Assembly (NCBI GenBank): GCA_913044085.1
Contig: CAJWNW010000099.1
Span: 1-5,919 of the forward strand
DNA length: 5,919 bases
DNA from: an uncultured Flavobacteriaceae bacterium
Lineage (GTDB): Bacteria > Bacteroidota > Bacteroidia > Flavobacteriales > Flavobacteriaceae
Direction: 5' to 3'
The notes beneath the pieces were generated by a model. That model did no database searches. It was given only the letters and a program-made list of their open reading frames with translations, and had not been told where the DNA came from. A program made the position numbers and the translations under genes. This document shows, one piece after another, positions 1-5,322 of this stretch. The first letter of the stretch is position 1, and each line of letters begins with the position of its first letter.

Positions 1-460
1 ATAGACCAATTTTTCTAAGCTTTGTAACAATAGCTACATCACTTTCCGCACGAGCCCAATCAGATTGTTTTCTGTAGATTTGATCAGTCATTCCAAAAAA
101 TCTATCAGGACCCGCACACCGTGCTATCATTGACGCCCACATGCCATATTTATCAAAATAAACTTCTCGGTAAACAAACTTAACAAGCCCCTTATCAATA
201 TAATTAATTTTCAGCTTGGGATAAACATCGGCGTGAAAGGTGGCACAATGAGGACAAGTAAAAGATGCATATTCAATTATCTCAATTGGGGCATACTCGT
301 CACCCTGCATCATTTCTGTTATAGGTTTCTTATCTTCGGAGGGCTCTTCAGCATTTGCAACGAAAGGAAGATCAAGTTTACTTCGATTCTCTTTTTCAAA
401 ACCAAATTGTAAGAAGTAAACAAACCCAAAAAATATTAATAATAATGAAAATTTTCGCAT
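1..460 (-). CDS. DsbA-family thiol:disulfide oxidoreductase, 3' end cut off by window edge
   Basis: The first 153 residues are visible; the gene runs off the left edge. Residues 1-20 form a basic-then-hydrophobic segment (MRKF then a Leu/Ile/Phe run), which reads as a signal peptide or membrane anchor. A possible signal peptidase site, ANA before EE, sits late, near residue 37, so an N-terminal anchor is at least as likely. Residues 67-72 are FTCPHC, the CPHC redox site of DsbA-type thioredoxins, followed by the usual YPKL...YIDKGLVKFVYRE strand region. The protein probably oxidises or shuffles cysteines of exported proteins in the periplasm. The start ATG lies 5 bases after the dciA stop and has an AAAGG ribosome site (469-473) inside the end of dciA, so the two genes are probably co-transcribed and translationally coupled. 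The exact subfamily cannot be set from a partial protein. In Rhodobacterales genomes I recall smc as the next gene, but it is not in view. Confidence 0.9.
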   Translation of the reverse strand, partial: MRKFSLLLIFFGFVYFLQFGFEKENRSKLDLPFVANAEEPSEDKKPITEMMQGDEYAPIEIIEYASFTCPHCATFHADVYPKLKINYIDKGLVKFVYREVYFDKYGMWASMIARCAGPDRFFGMTDQIYRKQSDWARAESDVAIVTKLRKIGL

Positions 461-465
461 GATGT

Positions 466-972
466 TTACCTTTCAGAAGAGGATCTATTACTAAGCTTTG
501 TAAATACATTTATAGCCAATTCTTCAAGTCCTTGTCTGAGATTTTTATCATCAATTTCATTTACGGCTTTCTCAAGGCTGGGAGAAATTTTTCCACTTAT
601 TTTATTTTTTTTTGGCATAATATTCATAGAAGCTTCGTTTTTGCCAATTAATGCAACAGGTGACGACTGGGTTATTTTTATTTTATGAACCGCATTATAG
701 CCATACACCGCGTTAATTTTATTTCTTATAAATTCCTTTTGCATTTCGAGAATAGGTCCATTTGATCCTGATGTAAGAATTGTGAGTGTAGCACCTAAAC
801 CATCAGTTCTGTAGCTTACTTGAGTAGGGATAGATACAGATGAAATTTCTTCTCCAACAATCTCACCCCAGTGCGTCAAAACGCGAGATTGCGCAAAACC
901 TCGTGACTCACCAGCTCGTTGAATATTTTTTTTTAACAACACCGATGCTTTTTTGAATCCATTCTTCCGCAT
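466..972 (-). CDS. dciA: DUF721/DciA family protein (replicative helicase loader family)
   Basis: The chosen start gives 168 residues. Numbered from the chosen Met, the conserved core covers about residues 5-102: a helical start with SRGF, then THWGEIVGEEI (W35, G40) and P49, the strand LGATLTILTSG, LEMQKEFIRNKIN, and YGY...KIKITQ. The WxxIVG signature followed by a KH-like alpha/beta fold is typical of DUF721 (DciA), which in bacteria lacking DnaC/DnaI helps load or activate the DnaB helicase. The tail (about 115-168) is charged, low in conservation and probably flexible. A GTG at 990 would add six residues (MYDNIE). I prefer ATG at 972 because related proteins, as I recall them, begin with a short basic stretch just before the GF motif; neither start has a good ribosome site. 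It precedes the DsbA-like gene and diverges from mutY. Family assignment is firm, helicase-loading function is by homology only. Confidence 0.85.
   Translation of the reverse strand: MRKNGFKKASVLLKKNIQRAGESRGFAQSRVLTHWGEIVGEEISSVSIPTQVSYRTDGLGATLTILTSGSNGPILEMQKEFIRNKINAVYGYNAVHKIKITQSSPVALIGKNEASMNIMPKKNKISGKISPSLEKAVNEIDDKNLRQGLEELAINVFTKLSNRSSSER
469..473 (-). promoter_or_regulatory. Ribosome binding site of the DsbA-like gene
   Basis: On the minus strand AAAGG is followed by 8 bases and then ATG at 460. The site overlaps the last codons of dciA, which supports coupled translation of the pair and this choice of start for the DsbA-like gene. Confidence 0.6.
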
Positions 973-1046
973 TTCTATATTATCATACACCTATATTTAA
1001 CGACCCGCTGTTTTAAGGTATAAACCTATGATCAACAGATTACCCA

Positions 1047-2102
1047 ATGCAGATTAGCATAGATAATAAACCAGATCCAAACAAGTTGTTGGACTGGTAC
1101 GATTGTAACGCTAGAGAGATGCCTTGGCGCATTGCTCCTAAAAATAGACTAGCTGGCACACAACCAAATCCTTACCACGTTTGGTTATCTGAAATTATGC
1201 TTCAGCAAACAACAGTAGCCTCGGTAAAGCCCTACTTCACAAAATTTACTAAAAGATGGCCAACAATATTTGACTTAGCAAATGCCAAAGATGATGATGT
1301 TATGGGAGCTTGGGCAGGATTAGGTTATTATGCAAGAGCGCGGAATTTACTAAAGTGTGCGAGACTGATTGCCAAAAATAAAAGCGGTAATTTCCCTCAA
1401 GAAATTGGAGCGTTATTGAAATTACCTGGTATAGGTCCTTATACTGCAGCAGCGATTTCTTCAATCGCTTACGATAATCCAGAAACAGTAGTAGATGGTA
1501 ATGTTGAACGGGTTATTTCAAGAATTTTCAATGTTCATACAGAACTACCAAAAGCCAAAAAAGAGCTGTCCGTTTTGGCAAAGCAACTCACGCCAAAAAT
1601 TAGGTCTGGGGATTATGCCCAAGCTATAATGGATCTAGGGGCAACTATTTGCAAACCTAAACTACCAAATTGCGACATTTGCCCTTGGGTAAATCATTGT
1701 ATTTCCAAAAAGGCTGGAACCTCCATGTATTTGCCACGGAAATTGAAAAAAGCAAAAAAGCCAATACGTTATGGCATCGCATACTTTGTTGAAAGGGTTG
1801 ATGGAGCAATACTCACTGAAATAAGGCAACCAAATGGTCTTTTAGGAGGAATGCTCAGCCTTCCGTCTACTGTATGGGGAGATACTTTTCAGGATGACCC
1901 ACCAATGGATGGGGATTGGAAAATAAAAAATGACGTTGTAAAACACACATTCACACATTTTGACTTAATTTTAAAAGTTATGCATATTACTGCGAATTTA
2001 AAGCAGGCCCCGAAAAGGGGAAAATTCTTGAAACCAGATGATTTTGACCCAAATAATCTACCAACAGTTATGAAAAAAGTTTGGCGATCAATTAAACATT
2101 GA
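1047..2102 (+). CDS. mutY: A/G-specific adenine DNA glycosylase MutY
   Basis: This 351-residue base-excision repair enzyme removes adenine mispaired with 8-oxoguanine. The catalytic domain shows PWR (26-28), VWLSEIMLQQT (45-55) with catalytic Glu49, GLGYYARARN (91-100), the helix-hairpin-helix loop LPGIGPYTAAAI (126-137), and VVDGNVERV with Asp150. Four cysteines, C202, C209, C212 and C218 (C-x6-C-x2-C-x5-C), match the [4Fe-4S] cluster spacing of E. coli MutY. A NUDIX-like C-terminal domain (about 238-345) contains HTFTHFDL (300-307), the 8-oxoguanine reading loop; it has Thr where E. coli has Ser in its FSH motif. Length is normal for the family. The ATG at 1047 is the first start after an in-frame TGA at 1029; no clear ribosome site precedes it. 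It is divergent from dciA, and no GC-rich terminator follows it before alkB. Confidence 0.97.
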   Translation: MQISIDNKPDPNKLLDWYDCNAREMPWRIAPKNRLAGTQPNPYHVWLSEIMLQQTTVASVKPYFTKFTKRWPTIFDLANAKDDDVMGAWAGLGYYARARNLLKCARLIAKNKSGNFPQEIGALLKLPGIGPYTAAAISSIAYDNPETVVDGNVERVISRIFNVHTELPKAKKELSVLAKQLTPKIRSGDYAQAIMDLGATICKPKLPNCDICPWVNHCISKKAGTSMYLPRKLKKAKKPIRYGIAYFVERVDGAILTEIRQPNGLLGGMLSLPSTVWGDTFQDDPPMDGDWKIKNDVVKHTFTHFDLILKVMHITANLKQAPKRGKFLKPDDFDPNNLPTVMKKVWRSIKH

Positions 2103-2214
2103 AATCAAATATTTTTAAGCGATATTTTAAAGTTTAACATAAGTAACCAAGTCAACGTAAACAGAAAAAAACCATTATTAGATTTTCTTTTATAAAAATT
2201 CAAAAGCTTAAGTG
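2103..2214 (+). promoter_or_regulatory. mutY-alkB spacer with a possible -10 element
   Basis: The 112-base spacer is very AT-rich. TATAAA at 2191-2196 lies 18 bases before the alkB ATG and resembles a -10 box, but no convincing TTGACA-like -35 stands at the right distance. No GC-rich hairpin that could terminate mutY is visible, so alkB could be read from mutY, from its own promoter, or from both. Confidence 0.25.
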
Positions 2215-3309
2215 ATGTCCGACAAAAATATTTTATCGTCCTTTAAATCTACAGCACCGTTTTGGTCTTCTATTGTATTTGCTGTATCACTATGGATTTC
2301 TTTTTTATTAAAGGGTTGGGCAATTCTACTGCTTCCAACAATGACGTTGGCAATATTGCCATTAATCGACCAATATGTAGGATTGCGGATTGAAAATTTA
2401 GACCCGAATTTGGAAAAACCTAAGCTATTTTGGTATCAGTTAATAACTCTGATCTGGGCTCCAATCCAATTTATCACTCTATTTGGAATTCTGGCACTCA
2501 CAATTACGACTGATATGACCTTAGTGGAAAAAATTGGTTTATTTTGTGCTATGGGCGTTTTAACAGGAACAATAGGGATTAATTATGCTCATGAACTGAT
2601 GCATAAATCTGGAAAGTTAGAACGATGGCTAGCAGATTTACTTCTTTCGATGGTGATATACTCACATTTTCGTTCGGAACATTTGCTGGTTCACCATATC
2701 CATGTGGGAACACCAAAAGACCCCGTAACGGCTAAATATAATGAGAGCTTTTATAGATTTTTCATCCGAGTTCTAATTCAATGTCCAATTTCATCATTCA
2801 AATCAGAAACTAGAAAACTTGGGCGTAAGGGTCTGCCACCAAGTGATTTTTCTAATCCATTTTATATCTACTTCGCCTTACAGTTTTCTATGATAGTTTT
2901 GTCAATTCTAATTGGTGGTTTTTTAGGATTATTTTTGTTCGTACTTCAATCACTTATTGCGATATTATTATTGGAGCTGGTAAACTATATAGAACATTAC
3001 GGTTTGTCGCGTAAAATTTTAAAAAATGGTAAGTATGAGTATGTGCAACCTCACCATTCTTGGAACTCTACTTACAAGGTATCAAATTGGGTTCTGATTA
3101 ACCTTCAAAGACATTCTGATCATCATTTTAAACCGACCAGAAGTTTTCCATTACTCCAAAATCTTGGAGCAACAAAGGCTCCACAACTTCCACATAGCTA
3201 TCCAGCAATGGGAATTTTAGCCCTTTTCCCAAGTAGTTGGATGTCAGTCATGAACCCGAGGGTTAATCGTTGGCGAGCAATGTTTTATCCAGAAATAACT
3301 GATTGGTAG
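2215..3309 (+). CDS. alkB: AlkB-type membrane alkane 1-monooxygenase (non-haem diiron)
   Basis: A 364-residue integral membrane enzyme expected to hydroxylate the terminal carbon of n-alkanes using O2 and electrons from rubredoxin. All histidine signatures are present (numbered from the ATG): HELMHK (126-131), EHLLVHH (155-161), NYIEHYG (257-263), QPHHSWN (278-284) and LQRHSDHH (297-304). The HYG and LQRHSDHH motifs separate AlkB from fatty acid desaturases. Hydrophobic helices fall near residues 16-33, 36-52, 72-98, 104-122, 137-150 and 215-255, giving about six membrane spans. Box 2 has Val where Pseudomonas AlkB has Gly (EHNKGHH); I recall EHLLVHH as usual in rhodobacterial AlkB, as is the YPEITDW ending. 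A GTG directly precedes the ATG and could add one residue; no good ribosome site is seen. No rubredoxin, rubredoxin reductase or alcohol dehydrogenase gene is adjacent, so partners must be elsewhere. The natural substrate range cannot be read from the sequence. Confidence 0.95.
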   Translation: MSDKNILSSFKSTAPFWSSIVFAVSLWISFLLKGWAILLLPTMTLAILPLIDQYVGLRIENLDPNLEKPKLFWYQLITLIWAPIQFITLFGILALTITTDMTLVEKIGLFCAMGVLTGTIGINYAHELMHKSGKLERWLADLLLSMVIYSHFRSEHLLVHHIHVGTPKDPVTAKYNESFYRFFIRVLIQCPISSFKSETRKLGRKGLPPSDFSNPFYIYFALQFSMIVLSILIGGFLGLFLFVLQSLIAILLLELVNYIEHYGLSRKILKNGKYEYVQPHHSWNSTYKVSNWVLINLQRHSDHHFKPTRSFPLLQNLGATKAPQLPHSYPAMGILALFPSSWMSVMNPRVNRWRAMFYPEITDW

Positions 3310-3319
3310 CAATAAGCTT

Positions 3320-3344
3320 AAAAAAAATCCGCCCAGTGGGCGGA
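3320..3344 (-). terminator. Intrinsic terminator of ccrM, possibly also serving alkB
   Basis: A perfect 7-bp GC-rich stem (TCCGCCC at 3328-3334 with GGGCGGA at 3338-3344) encloses a 3-base AGT loop. On the minus strand it is followed directly by eight T residues (3327 to 3320), a classic rho-independent terminator downstream of the ccrM stop. On the plus strand, 19 bases after the alkB stop, the same stem is followed only by CTTTAG, so termination of alkB would be weaker. Confidence 0.9.
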
Positions 3345-3382
3345 CTTTAGTCTAATGCGGTCTCAAACCACAGGCTATGTAA

Positions 3383-4489
3383 TTACAATGTTACTTCTGA
3401 GCGAATTTGTTGTCGCAAAATATCAATAGGCACCATTTTTCCATCCCGCCTAAAACCCCAATATGTCCAGCCATTACAACTTGGGGCGCCCTCGAGAGCA
3501 GCGCCAACTTGATGGATTGATCCTTTTATATCGTCCCCTATCAACGTACCGTCAGCTCTAACTTTTGCTTTATGCCGCCCATTCAAAGACCACAATTGTT
3601 CGCCAGGTGACAACATTCCTCGTTCAATAATTTGACCAAAAGGCACCCTAGGTTCTGATCGTTTGCTTGTTGAAACTTCTAGTACCTCTTTGTCAAATTT
3701 TTTGATTTGCTTAATTCTATTTTCCGCGACTTCTATGTAACTCTGCTCTTTTTCGATCCCAATAAACTCCCGGCCAAGCATTTTAGCCACTGCACCTGTA
3801 GTACCAGTTCCAAAAAATGGATCTAACACAACGTCATCCGGATTAGTTGCTCCGACTAATATTCGGTGCAACAAACTCTCCGGCTTTTGGGTAGGATGGG
3901 CTTTTTCACCTTTGGTATTTTTTAGTCGCTCATTTCCATTACAAATCGGCAAAACCCAATCTGAGCGCATTTGGATTCCTTCATTCAAAGCCTTAAGGGC
4001 TTCATAATTGAATGTGTATTTTGCGCCCTCTGACTTGGAAGCCCAAATCATTGTTTCGTGTGCGTTAGTCAACCTTTTACCCCTAAAATTAGGCATTGGG
4101 TTTGATTTTCGCCATATTACGTCGTTTAGAATCCAAAACCCCTTATTTTGCAAAGATGCCCCAACTCTAAAAATATTGTGATAGCTTCCGATAACCCAAA
4201 TTGCACCATTAGGTTTTAAGATGCGCCTAGCTGCCGTCAGCCAGCTATCAGTAAAATTATCATAAGTTTTGAAACTATCAAATTGATCCCAAGCATTATC
4301 GACGGCATCAACTTTTGAATGATCAGGACGGTGCAGCTCTCCTTTTAACTGCAAATTATAAGGAGGATCAGCAAAAATCAGATCGATTGACTCCGCTGGA
4401 AGACTATCCATTATTGTAATGCAATCTCCATTTAAAATTTTATTTAATGGGAGTTTAATACACTCCTCGGTATACGTTTTAATTGACAT
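3383..4489 (-). CDS. ccrM: CcrM-type adenine-N6 DNA methyltransferase (GANTC)
   Basis: This 368-residue beta-class methyltransferase should methylate adenine in GANTC using S-adenosylmethionine, as the alphaproteobacterial cell-cycle methylase does. Visible motifs are GDCITIMDSLP (21-31), the catalytic DPPYNLQLKG (41-50), VDAVDNAWDQF (60-70), GAIWVIGSYHNIFRVG (95-110), WRKSNPMPNFRGKRLTNAHE (126-145), AHPTQKPE (197-204) and the AdoMet-binding DPFFGTGTTG (223-232). The C-terminal part (about 275-368), with SEPRVPFG and APSCNGWTYW, is the CcrM-specific DNA-recognition extension (RAMA-like), so this is CcrM and not a restriction-type methylase; no restriction gene is adjacent. The frame is open to an ATG at 4552, which would add 21 residues. 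I chose ATG 4489 because GAGG lies 5 bases upstream, relatives start close to the GDC motif, and the extra stretch contains the regulatory GANTC pair. rnhB lies upstream on the same strand, 98 bases away. Confidence 0.96.
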   Translation of the reverse strand: MSIKTYTEECIKLPLNKILNGDCITIMDSLPAESIDLIFADPPYNLQLKGELHRPDHSKVDAVDNAWDQFDSFKTYDNFTDSWLTAARRILKPNGAIWVIGSYHNIFRVGASLQNKGFWILNDVIWRKSNPMPNFRGKRLTNAHETMIWASKSEGAKYTFNYEALKALNEGIQMRSDWVLPICNGNERLKNTKGEKAHPTQKPESLLHRILVGATNPDDVVLDPFFGTGTTGAVAKMLGREFIGIEKEQSYIEVAENRIKQIKKFDKEVLEVSTSKRSEPRVPFGQIIERGMLSPGEQLWSLNGRHKAKVRADGTLIGDDIKGSIHQVGAALEGAPSCNGWTYWGFRRDGKMVPIDILRQQIRSEVTL

Positions 4490-4494
4490 TCTAG

Positions 4495-4498
4495 CCTC
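4495..4498 (-). promoter_or_regulatory. Ribosome binding site that sets the ccrM start
   Basis: Minus-strand GAGG is followed by five bases (CTAGA) and ATG at 4489. It favours this start over the ATG at 4552, which has no comparable purine-rich site at the usual distance. Confidence 0.6.
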
Positions 4499-4507
4499 AA
4501 AATTTAG

Positions 4508-4521
4508 GCGCTTTTTAGCGC
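4508..4521 (-). promoter_or_regulatory. Small hairpin in the ccrM leader
   Basis: GCGCT, a four-A loop (minus strand) and AGCGC form a perfect 5-bp stem. It ends 9 bases before the GAGG ribosome site of ccrM. It lacks a following T-run, so it is not a terminator. It may affect mRNA stability or ribosome access; no function is demonstrated by the sequence. Confidence 0.35.
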
Positions 4522-4536
4522 TCGTGATTTGCGCAC

Positions 4537-4565
4537 AGAATGATTCAAACATGATTCGAGGTCAA
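4537..4565 (-). promoter_or_regulatory. Probable ccrM promoter region with two GANTC methylation sites
   Basis: On the minus strand, TTGACC (4565 to 4560) is a good -35 match. Two copies of GAATCAT follow it (4557-4551 and 4546-4540), exactly 11 bp apart, each containing the CcrM target GANTC. A -10 would fall at about 4542-4537 (CATTCT), a poor match to TATAAT, which fits a promoter needing an activator. In Caulobacter the ccrM leader also carries two GANTC sites whose methylation state controls transcription. The sites and spacing are seen directly; the promoter assignment and the regulation are inferred. Confidence 0.55.
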
Positions 4566-4587
4566 TTTATTTTTTTAATTCAATTAC

Positions 4588-5211
4588 TTAAATATTTTCT
4601 TGATACAAGATGTTGTGTACTGGCTTAAAAGAACGCCTATGATATGGGGTTATGCCTATATTTAGAATTGCTGATTTATGGAATTTTGTGGGATATCCTA
4701 CATTTTGAGACCAATCATAACCCGGAAACTCTTTATCCAAGCGCGACATAATACGGTCGCGTGTTATTTTTGCAACAATCGAAGCAGCAGCAATCGAGAA
4801 CGACTTACTATCCCCCTTAATAATGGTTTCAGCTCTACTCTCTAAATTCTCCGGACTTTTGTTTCCATCTATTAAAACAAAATCTGGCTTAGTTCTAAGC
4901 CCTTCAATAGCTCTTTTCATTGACAGCAAACTAGCTTGTAAAATGTTGATTTGATCTATTTCTTTTACTGAAGAATGAGCCACGCAAAATGTGCATGTGT
5001 TTTGGATTGCATGAAAAAGTTTTTCCCTATTTTTCAAACTCAATTTTTTAGAGTCGTTCAGTCCAGTTGGAATATTCTGTGGATCTAATATAACCGCAGC
5101 TGCGGTTACAGGTCCAGCTATACATCCTCTTCCTACTTCATCAACGCCAGCGATCACTTTATAGCCTTTTTTTATCAATCCGGTCTCAAAATCAAAATTG
5201 GGCAATGACAT
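4588..5211 (-). CDS. rnhB: Ribonuclease HII
   Basis: This 207-residue type 2 RNase H cuts the RNA strand of RNA-DNA hybrids and starts removal of single ribonucleotides misincorporated in DNA. The N-terminal signature AGVDEVGRGCIAGPV (21-35) holds Asp24, Glu25 and the GRG motif that recognises the ribonucleotide-DNA junction. Further motifs are LNDSKKLS (51-58), LIDGN with Asp115, IKGDSKSFSIAAASIVAK with Asp134 (131-148), and the C-terminal GYPTKFH (172-178) and HRRSFKPV (191-198). The four acidic residues match the E. coli catalytic set, and length is normal for the family. The ATG at 5211 is supported by AAGG seven bases upstream. It is on the same strand as ccrM, 98 bases before its start, and may feed transcription into it; it is divergent from the LacI-family gene. 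Confidence 0.96.
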   Translation of the reverse strand: MSLPNFDFETGLIKKGYKVIAGVDEVGRGCIAGPVTAAAVILDPQNIPTGLNDSKKLSLKNREKLFHAIQNTCTFCVAHSSVKEIDQINILQASLLSMKRAIEGLRTKPDFVLIDGNKSPENLESRAETIIKGDSKSFSIAAASIVAKITRDRIMSRLDKEFPGYDWSQNVGYPTKFHKSAILNIGITPYHRRSFKPVHNILYQENI

Positions 5212-5322
5212 GGATCAGCCTTATAAAAATCCTGCTAGAGGTTTTTTGTTAACATAGGTAAACTGTAACTTGTAATTTATTTATTCTTTCCTCAAAATTA
5301 ACGGTAAAAAGGGGTCTATAAT
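5212..5322. promoter_or_regulatory. Divergent spacer between rnhB and the LacI-family gene
   Basis: This 111-base AT-rich spacer must hold promoters for both directions, but no pair of -35 and -10 boxes stands out. The best plus-strand pair is TTGTTA (5246-5251) with TGTAAT (5271-5276), at a poor 19-base spacing. An imperfect inverted repeat, GTTAACA then TGTAAC around 5248-5268, could be an operator but lacks the central CG usual in LacI-family sites. Confidence 0.25.
5309..5314 (+). promoter_or_regulatory. Ribosome binding site for a TTG start of the LacI-family gene
   Basis: AAGGGG lies 8 bases before TTG at 5323, a strong purine-rich site. An in-frame TAA at 5305-5307 excludes any start further upstream, so this site decides the TTG start. 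Confidence 0.65.

Noticed and set aside
1028..1057. Short plus-strand ATG frame just before mutY
   Set aside because: Only nine codons before TAG, overlapping the mutY start in another frame, without a ribosome site; too little to call a leader peptide.
2215..3309. Fatty acid desaturase or xylene monooxygenase identity for the membrane protein
   Set aside because: NYIEHYG and LQRHSDHH together with HELMHK are the AlkB signature; the HYG motif is not found in desaturases.
3383..4489. ccrM as part of a restriction-modification system
   Set aside because: The C-terminal extension and motif set are those of the solitary cell-cycle methylase, and neither neighbour is an endonuclease.
4575..4591. 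Possible CtrA site (TTAA and TTAA) upstream of ccrM
   Set aside because: The two TTAA half-sites are 9 bases apart, not the 7 of the CtrA consensus, in a very AT-rich stretch; chance is likely.
4419..4628. Plus-strand open frame of 69 codons
   Set aside because: It is antisense to the ccrM start, its leader and the end of rnhB, has no ribosome site and no recognisable domain; it is a shadow frame.
5226..5247. Hairpin with T-run (CCT...AGG flanked by A and T tracts) as a terminator
   Set aside because: The GC part of the stem is only 3 bp, there is a mismatch next to it, and no gene ends here: both neighbours start from this spacer.
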